Below are positions 46,939 to 56,062 of a stretch of DNA of 64,000 bases, piece after piece. Source of the stretch: Arcobacter ellisii (GTDB lineage: Bacteria > Campylobacterota > Campylobacteria > Campylobacterales > Arcobacteraceae); the NCBI RefSeq assembly GCF_003544915.1, contig NZ_CP032097.1, positions 558,001 through 622,000 on the forward strand. Direction: 5' to 3'. The notes beneath the pieces were generated by a model. It ran no database searches, was not told the origin of the DNA, and saw nothing but the letters and a program-made list of their open reading frames with translations. The translations under genes were made by a program, and so were the position numbers. Numbering within the stretch: position 1 is the stretch's first letter; every line of letters starts with the position of its first letter.

Positions 46939-46962
46939 AGATTAGATAAATTTATCTAATCT
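46939..46962. terminator. 24-bp perfect palindrome after ftsH
   Basis: AGATTAGATAAA directly followed by TTTATCTAATCT, 26 bp after the ftsH stop. It forms a hairpin with a tight loop; likely a terminator although there is no long U tract. Confidence 0.5.
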
Positions 46963-47051
46963 ATTTAAAGAATGATTTATAGATACTATCTTGATACTAT
47001 TGTTTTGTATAATATAATTTAAGAAAGACTCCTTAATTTAAAGGAAAAATT

Positions 47052-48851
47052 ATGAATAAAGAACAAGATTTCTTTTATTATTTAAAAAAAACAACTCTAT
47101 TATATGTAGAAGATGATGATAGTACAAGAGAAGAATTAGAATTTTTTTTACAAAACAAAGTTAATAAACTTTTTGTTGCTAAAAATGGACAAGAGGGTTT
47201 AGATACTTTTGAAAAAAATAGACCTGACTTAATAATAACTGATATTCAAATGCCTATTATGAATGGCATTCAAATGATTAAAAAAATCAAAGAAATTGAC
47301 CCCAATGTTCCAATTGTAATAATTACTGCTTTTAATGATACTGATTATTTATTTGAAGCTATAAAATTAAAAGTAACAAATTATCTTACAAAACCTCTTA
47401 ATCTATTTTCTCTTAGTGAAACTTTGGCAACTATTGCAAAAAATGTAAATCTAGAAAAAGAGAATAAAGAGATTTATAATACGCTAAAACAGTATAAAGA
47501 TATAGTTGATGAACGTTCAATTATTTCAAAAGCTACAAAAGATGGAATAATAACTTATGTAAATGAACCTTTTGAAAAAATTTCTGGATATAAAAAAGAG
47601 GAAATTTTAGGAAAATCTCATAATATAGTTAGCCATCCTAATATGGATAAAACTATATTTATAGATATGTGGAAAAAAATCAAAATAGAAAAAAAATCTT
47701 GGCAAGGTCGTGTAAAAAATCTTTCAAAAAATGGTAATGAATATTTCGTTGATTTAATTATAAAACCAATTTTAGATTTAGATGGGAATATTCAAGAATT
47801 TATCTCTTTGGCAAATGATATTACGGATTTAGAATTATCAAAAAATTATTTTGAAAATATGACACAAAAAAGTGAACTTAACTTAAATGAAACTATTAGG
47901 GTTGTAAATGCTTATAAAGAGGCAATTGATGAAAGTAATATAATTTTAAGAGTAGATTTAGACAAAAATATTATTTATGCAAATGAAGCATTTTACAATA
48001 TAAGTTTATATTCAAAAAATGAATTATTAAATAAACCTTATTCAATGTTTGGAGATTATAAACAAATAGATGAGATGTTTAATGGAAAAATTTGGAAAGG
48101 AAAACTCTCTTATCAAAATAAAAATAATCAAGAATTTACTCTTAATGTGACTATTTTCCCTTTAAAAAATGATGAAGGAAAAGTTATTGAATATATGCAA
48201 ATAAGCCATGATATAACAGAAATTAAAAATTTGTATGAAGAGTTAGAAGAGACACAAAGAGAGATTATATATAAACTTGGGGAAATAGGAGAAACAAGAA
48301 GTTCAGAAACAGGAAATCACGTAAAAAGAGTTGCTGAATATTCAAAATTATTTGCACAAAAAATAAATCTAAATAATGATGATATTAATAGACTTTTTAT
48401 GGCTTCTCCAATGCATGATATTGGTAAAATTGGGATTCCTGATGCAATATTGAACAAAGCTGGAAAATTAACTCAAGAAGAGTGGGAAATTATGAAAACA
48501 CACACTCAAATCGGTTATGAAATATTAAAAAATTCAAAAAGAGAGACTTTAAAAACTGCTGGAATTGTCTCTTATACTCATCATGAAAAATGGGATGGAA
48601 CAGGTTATCCTTTAGGCTTAAAAGAAAAAGAGATTCATATTTTTGGAAGAATAACTGCAATTGCAGATGTTTTTGATGCTTTAAGTAGTGAAAGAGTTTA
48701 CAAAAAAGCTTGGAGTTTAGAAAAAATATACGAATATTTTAATGACGAAAAAGGGAAATATTTTGATCCAGAATTAATAGATGTTTTTTTTAACAATTTA
48801 GATGAATTCTTGGCTATAAGAGATAAATATAAGGATATATATGAAATTTAA
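47052..48851 (+). CDS. Receiver-PAS-PAS-HD-GYP response regulator
   Basis: A 599-aa protein. The receiver has D64 (IITDIQMP) and residues E20-D23. Two PAS/PAC domains are at about 150-275 (ISGYKKEEILGKSHNIVSHPNMD) and 290-395 (NISLYSKNELLNKPYSMF). The C-terminal HD-GYP (about 410-590) has MHDIGKIGIP and HHEKWDGTGYPLGL, so a cyclic di-GMP phosphodiesterase active site is present. It starts 12 bp upstream of a Cache-type kinase (after its own stop), a likely partner. Paralogue of the protein at 5042-6394. Confidence 0.92.
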   Translation: MNKEQDFFYYLKKTTLLYVEDDDSTREELEFFLQNKVNKLFVAKNGQEGLDTFEKNRPDLIITDIQMPIMNGIQMIKKIKEIDPNVPIVIITAFNDTDYLFEAIKLKVTNYLTKPLNLFSLSETLATIAKNVNLEKENKEIYNTLKQYKDIVDERSIISKATKDGIITYVNEPFEKISGYKKEEILGKSHNIVSHPNMDKTIFIDMWKKIKIEKKSWQGRVKNLSKNGNEYFVDLIIKPILDLDGNIQEFISLANDITDLELSKNYFENMTQKSELNLNETIRVVNAYKEAIDESNIILRVDLDKNIIYANEAFYNISLYSKNELLNKPYSMFGDYKQIDEMFNGKIWKGKLSYQNKNNQEFTLNVTIFPLKNDEGKVIEYMQISHDITEIKNLYEELEETQREIIYKLGEIGETRSSETGNHVKRVAEYSKLFAQKINLNNDDINRLFMASPMHDIGKIGIPDAILNKAGKLTQEEWEIMKTHTQIGYEILKNSKRETLKTAGIVSYTHHEKWDGTGYPLGLKEKEIHIFGRITAIADVFDALSSERVYKKAWSLEKIYEYFNDEKGKYFDPELIDVFFNNLDEFLAIRDKYKDIYEI

Positions 48852-48863
48852 AAAGGAAACAGT

Positions 48864-51440
48864 ATGAAGAATTTAAGTATTAGGATTAAATTAATTATAA
48901 TTTTTATTTTAATAAAAATTCTTCCTTTATTATTTATTGCTTATATTGCTTATGAAGGAGTATTGAAATTAGATACTTACTTAAATAAAAGTACAACTTT
49001 TTTATATAATCAAAGTAAAGAGATAATTATAAATACAGCAAATGCTTCAATTGAAGATAGTATTAAGAATTTAGATAAAAAATCTCAAGATTCTTTAGAA
49101 AAAATCTCTTATCAAATAGCAAATCAAGTTGCTGAGTTTTTATATGAAAGAGATAAAGATTTGATTTTTTTATCAAAATTGGATTTAAACCAAAAAATTT
49201 TAGATAGTTTTTATGAATCAAAAAATAAAGATATTACTATTCATTCAGAATATTATTATGATGATGAAACAAATACATATAAATCTAAAGAAGAGTTTAA
49301 AAGTATTGAAAGAGATAAAAAAACAGCAACTTTAAAAGATAATGAAAAAGAGTTTAATTATATTGATCCTATAAATTACAAAACGAAAAATATTCCAATT
49401 TATAAAGAGATATCATTTTTTGATCTAAATGGTGTTGAAAAATACAAAGTTTCATCACTTAATAAAGAAAAAGTTGATGTATCAAATAGCAAAAATACAT
49501 ATGTAAAAGCTGAAAAATATTTTGAAGAAATAAAAAAATTAAAACAGAATGAAATTTATGTTTCAGATGTTATAGGTGAATATGTAGGAACAAAAGTTAT
49601 TGGGACATTTACTAAAGAAAAAGCAAAAAAAGCTGGAATTGAATTTGAACCAAATAATTATGGATATGCAGGAGTTGAAAATCCTTTAGGAAAAAGATTT
49701 GAAGGTATAGTTAGATTTATTACACCGGTTTATAAAAATGGTGAAAAAATAGGTTATGTTTCACTAGCTTTAGACCACAGACATATACAAGAATATACAA
49801 ATACAGTTAATCCAACTAATACAAGTTTAAAACAAAATATTTCAGATGCTACTTTAGGTAATTATGCATTTATGTGGGATTATGAAGGGAAAAGTATTGC
49901 TCATCCAAGAGATTATTCGATTCTTGGATATGATAAAAATACAGGTGAAAGAGTTATGCCTTGGTTAAGTGCTGATTTGGCTGAGAAATATTATCAATCT
50001 AATAAAAATATAAATGAGTTTTTAAAAGATTATCCAAAATTTGAAGAACAAAGTTTAAATAAAAAACCAAATTTAAAACAGCTAAAAGAGGATGGAAATG
50101 TTGGTCTTGATTGTAGATATCTAAATTTTGCACCTCAATGTGAAGGTTGGATGCAATTAACAGAAAATGGAGGTTATGGGTCATTTATTATTAATTGGAG
50201 TAATGTTTGGAAACTAACAACTGCTGCTGCTATTCCATATTATACAGGTAAATATGCAAATTCTAAACGAGGATTTGGATTTGTAACTATTGGAGCTAGT
50301 GTTGATGATTTTCATGCAGCTGCTAATAAAACTAAAAGTGATGTTTTGGATATATTAAAAAATCAAACTGAAAATATGTCAGAAATAATGACAGAAAATC
50401 AATTTGAGATAAAAAGTTTTATAAAAGCTTTAATAAATGAATTGACAATAATTACCTTTGCAATGGTTATATTAATTATTATAATTGCCTTACTAATGTC
50501 TGGATATTTAAGTAAAAAAATTGACCATATATTAATTGGAACGAAAAAATTTGCTAATAATGAATTAGATTATAGAATAAAAGTAACTTCAAAAGATGAA
50601 ATAGGTCAATTAGAAAATTCATTTAATGAAATGGCAACAAAAATAGAGAAACTAATAATTGAAGAGAAAAAATTAAATAGTAATTTAGAACAAAAAGTAA
50701 TTTTAGAAACTTCAAAACAAAAAGAACAAGAACAACTTTTAATCCAACAAACAAGACTAGCAGCAATGGGTGAAATGATTGGAAATATTGCTCATCAATG
50801 GAGACAACCTTTAAATGCATTAGGCTTAGTTTTACAAAATCTGAAATTTTCTTATGATATAGGAGAATTAAATGAAAATATGATGAGTAAATCAATAAAT
50901 AAAGCAACAATGCTTACAAATAGTATGTCTAAAACAATAGATGATTTTAGAAATTTTTTCAAACCAAATAAAGCAAAAGAAGAGTTTAGTATAAATGAAA
51001 ATGTATTTAAAGCAATAGAGTTAGTTGAATCAACATTTGAACATCATCATATAAAATTAGAAAAATATTTTTCTTTAGAAGAACCAAAGTTTTATGGTTT
51101 CCCAAATGAATTTTCACAAGTAATATTAAATATTCTTACAAATGCAAAAGATGCAATTTTTGAAAATAAAATAGAGAATCCTCTTGTAATAGTTCAAACA
51201 AAAATTGAAGATAGTAATATTCTTATTTCAATAAAAGATAATGGAAAAGGAATAAGTGAAGAGATAATAAACAAAATATTTGAACCATATTTTACAACTA
51301 AAGATGAAAGTAAGGGTACAGGAATTGGTCTTTATATGTCAAAATTGATTATTGAAAATAATATGGGTGGAAAAATAGAAGTTAAAAATGATGATGAAGG
51401 TGCAATTTTCACTATAAAATTGCCAATTAATAATAACTAA
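48864..51440 (+). CDS. Cache-domain sensor histidine kinase
   Basis: An 858-aa kinase. Membrane helices at about 10-30 and 530-553 enclose a very large (about 500-residue) periplasmic sensor of the double-Cache type (VRFITPVYKNGEKIGYVSLALDH, MWDYEGKSIAHPRDY). A HAMP domain follows, then HisKA with H644 (IGNIAHQWRQPLNALG) and HATPase_c with NILTNAKDAI, DNGKGI and GTGIGLYMSK. The HQWRQPLN form of the H box is common in this phylum. It follows the HD-GYP regulator and probably controls it. Confidence 0.93.
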   Translation: MKNLSIRIKLIIIFILIKILPLLFIAYIAYEGVLKLDTYLNKSTTFLYNQSKEIIINTANASIEDSIKNLDKKSQDSLEKISYQIANQVAEFLYERDKDLIFLSKLDLNQKILDSFYESKNKDITIHSEYYYDDETNTYKSKEEFKSIERDKKTATLKDNEKEFNYIDPINYKTKNIPIYKEISFFDLNGVEKYKVSSLNKEKVDVSNSKNTYVKAEKYFEEIKKLKQNEIYVSDVIGEYVGTKVIGTFTKEKAKKAGIEFEPNNYGYAGVENPLGKRFEGIVRFITPVYKNGEKIGYVSLALDHRHIQEYTNTVNPTNTSLKQNISDATLGNYAFMWDYEGKSIAHPRDYSILGYDKNTGERVMPWLSADLAEKYYQSNKNINEFLKDYPKFEEQSLNKKPNLKQLKEDGNVGLDCRYLNFAPQCEGWMQLTENGGYGSFIINWSNVWKLTTAAAIPYYTGKYANSKRGFGFVTIGASVDDFHAAANKTKSDVLDILKNQTENMSEIMTENQFEIKSFIKALINELTIITFAMVILIIIIALLMSGYLSKKIDHILIGTKKFANNELDYRIKVTSKDEIGQLENSFNEMATKIEKLIIEEKKLNSNLEQKVILETSKQKEQEQLLIQQTRLAAMGEMIGNIAHQWRQPLNALGLVLQNLKFSYDIGELNENMMSKSINKATMLTNSMSKTIDDFRNFFKPNKAKEEFSINENVFKAIELVESTFEHHHIKLEKYFSLEEPKFYGFPNEFSQVILNILTNAKDAIFENKIENPLVIVQTKIEDSNILISIKDNGKGISEEIINKIFEPYFTTKDESKGTGIGLYMSKLIIENNMGGKIEVKNDDEGAIFTIKLPINNN

Positions 51441-51444
51441 TTAA

Positions 51445-51476
51445 TTTGGATTAAATTTTAGAAAATTTAATCCAAA
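51445..51476 (+). terminator. Terminator-like hairpin after the kinase gene
   Basis: TTTGGATTAAATTTT (51445-51459) and AAAATTTAATCCAAA (51462-51476) form a 15-bp stem with a 2-base loop right after the kinase stop. Confidence 0.7.
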
Positions 51477-51490
51477 AAGTAAATAAACTA

Positions 51491-51519
51491 TTGACAAACA
51501 AAGATTTATTAATTATACT
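51491..51519 (+). promoter_or_regulatory. leuA promoter
   Basis: TTGACA (51491-51496), 17-bp spacer, TATACT (51514-51519): close to the sigma-70 consensus. A transcript from here would start near 51526 and carry a leader of about 210 nt before leuA, including the leucine-rich peptide. Confidence 0.85.
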
Positions 51520-51554
51520 TAAGCACTTTAAAAAACAAAAAAGGAGAGATTGAT

Positions 51555-51632
51555 ATGAAAATATTTGATTTTTATAATAACCATTTCATTAAAAGTGTAA
51601 ACTCTCTTCTGCTTCTTTCTTTTTCCCTCTAA
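51555..51632 (+). CDS. Leucine-rich leader peptide of leuA (putative attenuator)
   Basis: A 25-codon ORF with a strong AAGGAG site 8 bases before its ATG. It encodes ...S-L-L-L-L-S-F-S-L near the end, with codons CTT CTG CTT CTT and a final CTC, unlike the TTA that dominates this genome. After it comes an AT-rich segment with a TCTTTTTTT-ATTT-AAAAAAAGA-type hairpin (about 51682-51708) before leuA. Ribosome stalling on these codons when leucyl-tRNA is low would fit classical attenuation. The rest of 51633-51735 has no gene. Confidence 0.7.
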   Translation: MKIFDFYNNHFIKSVNSLLLLSFSL

Positions 51633-51735
51633 TTATAATATTTTATAATAATTTACAACAAAATAATCAAAATAGCGTTTTTCTTTTTTTATTTAAAAAA
51701 AGATATAATTAATAACATTTTAAAAGGTTAATACA

Positions 51736-53289
51736 ATGGATAAAAATAAAATTATAGTATTTGATACAACATTAAGAGATGGTGAACAAAGTCCTGGTTG
51801 TTCTATGAACACTGAGGAAAAATTAAAAGTTGCATTACAATTAGAAAAATTAGGTGTTGATGTAATAGAAGCTGGATTTGCAGCAGCAAGTCCTGGAGAT
51901 TTTGATGCAGTAAGTAGAATTGCAGAGATTGTAAAAAATTCAAGTATCTGTTCTTTAGCAAGAGCAGTTGAGAATGATATTAAACAAGCTGGATTAGCAG
52001 TATCAAAAGCCCCAAAACATAGAATTCATACATTTATAGCAACAAGCCCAATTCATATGCAATATAAATTAAAAATGGCTCCAGATGAAGTAATAAAAAG
52101 AGCAATCCATGCAGTAGAGTATGCAAAAACTTTTGTTGATGATGTTGAGTTTTCTTTAGAAGATGCAGGAAGAAGTGAAATCTCTTTTATGAAAGAAGTT
52201 ATGGATGCAGTTATAAGTGCAGGTGCAAGAACTATTAACTTACCAGATACTGTTGGATATAGATTACCAACTGAATTAGGTGCAATGGTTAAAGAATTAA
52301 GTGCTTATGCAGGGGATAGAGCAATTATTTCAGTTCACAATCACAATGACTTAGGATTAGCAACAGCTAACACTTTAGCAGCTGTTTTAAATGGAGCTAG
52401 ACAAATTGAAGTAACAATAAATGGATTAGGTGAAAGAGCTGGAAATTCAGCTTTAGAAGAAGCTGTTATGGCTATTAAAACAAGAAAAGATGCTTTTGGT
52501 GACTTATATACTACGATTAATACTCCTGAAATTTATGCTACTTCAAGATTAGTTGCAACAATAACTGGTGTTGAGCCTCAACAAAATAAAGCAATTGTTG
52601 GTAAAAATGCTTTTGCACATGAAAGTGGAATTCATCAAGATGGTGTATTAAAACATCAAGAAACTTATGAAATTATGAGACCTGAAGATGTTGGAGTTAT
52701 TAAAGACTCTACTTTAATTTTAGGAAAACATAGTGGACGTGCAGCATTTAAAGATAAAATTGCTCAATTAGGATTTGATAAAGTTAGTGATGAAGAATTA
52801 AATGCAGCATTTGAAAGATTTAAAGTTTTAGCTGATAAGAAAAAAGAGATTACAGATGATGATGTAAGAATGTTAATTACTGATGAAGCTTTAAATCATG
52901 ACAAAACATATGATTTAATAGGATTACAAATTAGTGATTGTACAACAGGAGTTCCAACTGCTGCTGTTGCTATTAAATACAAAGATGAAATTATTAAAGA
53001 TGCAGCTATTGGTGATGGAACTATGGATGCAATATTTAAAACAATTGATAGAATTACAGGTTATAACGGAGAATTAAAAGATTATAAAGTAATCTCTGTA
53101 ACAGAAGGAAAAGATGCTTTAGCAAAAGTTACAACAAGAGTATCTTTTGATTCAACAAGCCCAGCTTTTGTAGGTCATGGATTAAGTATTGATACAATGT
53201 TAGCAACTGCGAAAGCTTACATTGGTGCATTAAATTCATATCTTTCTCAAAAAGAGAGACTTTCAAAAACTTGCGAACATCAAGTTTGA
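51736..53289 (+). CDS. leuA: 2-isopropylmalate synthase
   Basis: A 517-aa enzyme for the first step of leucine synthesis, joining acetyl-CoA and 2-oxoisovalerate. Motifs: [46 protein letters not shown] and [13 protein letters not shown], with a C-terminal regulatory domain (about 390-510) that binds leucine in relatives. It is preceded by a leader peptide with a run of leucine codons. A hairpin AAAGAGGATAAC-TTTTA-GTTATCCTCTTT (53290-53318) follows the stop. Confidence 0.95.
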   Translation: MDKNKIIVFDTTLRDGEQSPGCSMNTEEKLKVALQLEKLGVDVIEAGFAAASPGDFDAVSRIAEIVKNSSICSLARAVENDIKQAGLAVSKAPKHRIHTFIATSPIHMQYKLKMAPDEVIKRAIHAVEYAKTFVDDVEFSLEDAGRSEISFMKEVMDAVISAGARTINLPDTVGYRLPTELGAMVKELSAYAGDRAIISVHNHNDLGLATANTLAAVLNGARQIEVTINGLGERAGNSALEEAVMAIKTRKDAFGDLYTTINTPEIYATSRLVATITGVEPQQNKAIVGKNAFAHESGIHQDGVLKHQETYEIMRPEDVGVIKDSTLILGKHSGRAAFKDKIAQLGFDKVSDEELNAAFERFKVLADKKKEITDDDVRMLITDEALNHDKTYDLIGLQISDCTTGVPTAAVAIKYKDEIIKDAAIGDGTMDAIFKTIDRITGYNGELKDYKVISVTEGKDALAKVTTRVSFDSTSPAFVGHGLSIDTMLATAKAYIGALNSYLSQKERLSKTCEHQV

Positions 53290-53341
53290 AAAGAGGATAA
53301 CTTTTAGTTATCCTCTTTAAAAATTCATAAGGAATCTACTC

Positions 53342-55312
53342 GTGTTACAACTCTATTTTTTTCTTAGACTTCTTAGAGAATCTTTTCGTGATTTAATACC
53401 AATTATTTTGGTAATTTTATTTTTTCAGTTAGCAATTATTCAAAGTGTTCCTGATGGTTGGGTTAATACGGCTCTTGGTTTAGGAATTGTAGCAATAGGT
53501 TTAGCAATATTTTTACAAGGTTTAGAAATTGGAATATTTCCAGTTGGTGAATCATTAGCTAAAGATTTTGCTAAGTCAGGTCATGTAATTTGGATATTGA
53601 TTTTTGGATTTCTTATAGGATTTGGTACAACAATAGCCGAACCTGCACTTGCAGTTATTGCTGATAAAGCAGCATCAATATCAAGTGGAAGAATAGATTC
53701 TAATATATTAAGATTAGTTGTAGCCTTATCTGTAGGTTTTGCAATATTATTAGGTGTTTACAGAATCATAAAAGGTCATCCAATCCACTACTATATCATC
53801 ATAGGATATATCTTAGTTGTTGGAGTTACTTTTTTTGCTCCAAGTGAGATAATTGGTTTAGCTTATGATTTAGGAGGAGTTACAACTTCAACAGTTACTG
53901 TTCCTTTAGTTGCTGCACTTGGGATTGGTCTTGCTTCATCAATTAAAGGAAGAAATCCTGTTATTGATGGTTTTGGTCTTATTGCTTTTGCTTCATTAAC
54001 TCCAATGATATTTGTTCAGATTTATGGAGTTTATGTTTATAATTTTGGAGAGGTAAAAGAAGTTACTCAAGTTGTTATACAAGCAACAGTTAGTACATCA
54101 ACTACAATTAGTATTAGTTCAATTTTAAGTGGATTTTTTGCAGTAATAAGAGATGTTCTTCCTATTTTATTAATTATTTTATTTTTCCAATACATTATTT
54201 TAAAGAAAAGTATAGAAAAACCAAAAACTGTATTTTTAGGGTTTGCTTTAGTTATTGTTGGATTATATACATTTATTTTAGGATTAGAATTAGGATTGTT
54301 TTCACTTGGTGAAACAATGGCTTATCAATTAACAAAAGGTAATTCTGTATTTATAATTTATGCTTTTGCATTTGCAATTGGATTTTCAACAACTATGGCA
54401 GAACCAGCTCTTATGGCAATTGCAAAAAAAGCAAAAGAGATAAGTGATGGAAAAGTTAATGATTTTGTTCTAAGACTATTTGTTGCTTTTGGTGTTGCAA
54501 TTGGTATTGCATTAGGGGCATTTAGAATAGTTGATGGTGGACATATTCACTACTACATAATTGTTGGATATATTGTTGTAATAATTCTTACTTTTATTGC
54601 ACCAAAATATATAATTCCAATAGCTTATGATAGTGGAGGGGTTACAACTTCAACAGTTACTGTTCCTTTAGTTGCAGCTTTAGGAATTGGGCTTGCTTCA
54701 AATATTGAAGGAAGAAGTTCTTTAATTGATGGATTTGGACTTATCGCTTTTGCTTCATTATTTCCAATGATAACAGTTATGCTTTGTGGTGTAATTATTG
54801 AAAAAATGGGAGTTAAATCAGATACCCAAATTGAACATGAAGAGTTATTAAGAGATGCTTTAGTTGATGCAGATAATATGGAATTATCAACTGTAAATAT
54901 AGATGGTTCAAAAATTAGACACTCTTTAGTATTACAATTTAGTGCAGTTGTGATAATAATTCCAGAAGACAAAAAAGATGATGCAATTATGGCAGCACAA
55001 AAAGCAGGAGCATCAGGTGTTACACTTTTAAATGCACAAGGAATAGGTCTAGAAGGAATGGCAAATTTCTATAGAACTTCTTTTGAAGCAAAAGATGTGT
55101 TACTATTATTTTTATTACCACAGCATTTAGTAAATGAGGTTATAAAATCTATTATTCATTCATTACATATTACAACAACAGGAAAAGGAGTTGCTTTTGC
55201 TTTCCCTTTATCTCATATGAAAGGTATCTCTTTAACAAAAGAGGATATTTTTAAAGAAAAAGCTTATCAAGTTAATATAAATAAAGATGAAGAGTTAGGA
55301 GAAATTAGGTGA
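53342..55312 (+). CDS. DUF1538 tandem membrane protein with P-II-like domain
   Basis: A 656-aa protein with GTG start (53342; AAGGAATC upstream). Two similar membrane halves, about 1-235 and 255-495, each with the block GVTTSTVTVPLVAALGIGLAS and a preceding TTIAEPALAVIADKA / TTMAEPALMAIAKKA. Residues about 525-640 look like a P-II/GlnB-type domain (VVIIIPEDKKDDAIMAAQKAGASGVTLLNAQG). It is probably a transporter with built-in nucleotide-sensing control. The substrate is unknown. The stop overlaps the next gene (GTGA). Confidence 0.78.
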   Translation: MLQLYFFLRLLRESFRDLIPIILVILFFQLAIIQSVPDGWVNTALGLGIVAIGLAIFLQGLEIGIFPVGESLAKDFAKSGHVIWILIFGFLIGFGTTIAEPALAVIADKAASISSGRIDSNILRLVVALSVGFAILLGVYRIIKGHPIHYYIIIGYILVVGVTFFAPSEIIGLAYDLGGVTTSTVTVPLVAALGIGLASSIKGRNPVIDGFGLIAFASLTPMIFVQIYGVYVYNFGEVKEVTQVVIQATVSTSTTISISSILSGFFAVIRDVLPILLIILFFQYIILKKSIEKPKTVFLGFALVIVGLYTFILGLELGLFSLGETMAYQLTKGNSVFIIYAFAFAIGFSTTMAEPALMAIAKKAKEISDGKVNDFVLRLFVAFGVAIGIALGAFRIVDGGHIHYYIIVGYIVVIILTFIAPKYIIPIAYDSGGVTTSTVTVPLVAALGIGLASNIEGRSSLIDGFGLIAFASLFPMITVMLCGVIIEKMGVKSDTQIEHEELLRDALVDADNMELSTVNIDGSKIRHSLVLQFSAVVIIIPEDKKDDAIMAAQKAGASGVTLLNAQGIGLEGMANFYRTSFEAKDVLLLFLLPQHLVNEVIKSIIHSLHITTTGKGVAFAFPLSHMKGISLTKEDIFKEKAYQVNINKDEELGEIR

Positions 55313-55638
55313 TTCAACTAGAAAATTTCCAACAAGTAGAAGAAGCTATTAATAATAATGATGCAGTATTAATATATTTTAGTGGAGAGAATTGTTCAGT
55401 TTGTAAAGTTTTAAAACCAAAAATTGAAGAAGAAGTAATTAAAAATTTCCCAAATTTTAGACTTTATGAGATAAAAACGGATATTTATAAAGAACTTACA
55501 AGTCAATTTACTGTATTTTCTATTCCAACTACAATCATATTTTTTGATAAAAAAGAGTTCAAAAGATATGGAAGAAATATGAGTATTCCTCTATTTTTAG
55601 AAGAAATACAACGACCTTATAATTTAATGTGTGAGTAA
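55309..55638 (+). CDS. Thioredoxin-like protein
   Basis: A 109-aa thioredoxin fold with active site C29-S-V-C32 (FSGENCSVCK) and the cis-Pro loop FSIPTTIIFF. No signal peptide. GTG start overlapping the previous stop, so it is translationally coupled to the DUF1538 gene. Probably a cytoplasmic disulfide reductase; partner unknown. Confidence 0.85.
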   Translation: MIQLENFQQVEEAINNNDAVLIYFSGENCSVCKVLKPKIEEEVIKNFPNFRLYEIKTDIYKELTSQFTVFSIPTTIIFFDKKEFKRYGRNMSIPLFLEEIQRPYNLMCE

Positions 55639-55639
55639 T

Positions 55640-56062
55640 ATGAAAAGAACTTTATTAATTTTTTTAATTATTTTTATTGTTATGCAGTTTATTCAAACTG
55701 ATAAAACAAATCCAAAAGTAGATAAAAATATTGAGATAAAAGCAAGTGAAGAGGTAATGAAAATTTTTAAAACAGCTTGTTATGATTGTCACTCAAATGA
55801 GACAGTTTATCCTTGGTATTCAAATATTGCTCCTTTTTCTTGGGTTGTTTCAAATCATATAAATGAAGGTAGAAAAGCATTGAATTTTTCTACTTGGGAA
55901 AATTATAGTGATGAAGAGAAAAAAGAGCATTTAAAAGATATTTATAGAACAGTTTATGCTTCAATGCCATTACAAAGTTATCTTTGGATTCATGATGATG
56001 CAATTTTAACTAAAGAGCAAAGAACTTTGATTAGAGATTGGACAGGGGTTAGACCTAAGTGA
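55640..56062 (+). CDS. Haem-binding domain (c-type) protein
   Basis: About 140 aa from ATG 55640. An N-terminal membrane anchor (LLIFLIIFIVMQFI) is followed by one c-heme motif C47-Y-D-C50-H51 in ACYDCHSNETVYPWYSNIAPFSW, the signature of the Haem_bd family, and by YRTVYASMPLQSYLWIHDDAILT, where a Met may be the second ligand. It is probably periplasmic and tethered to the inner membrane. The role in electron transfer is not known. Its stop overlaps the mutS start (GTGA). Confidence 0.82.
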   Translation: MKRTLLIFLIIFIVMQFIQTDKTNPKVDKNIEIKASEEVMKIFKTACYDCHSNETVYPWYSNIAPFSWVVSNHINEGRKALNFSTWENYSDEEKKEHLKDIYRTVYASMPLQSYLWIHDDAILTKEQRTLIRDWTGVRPK

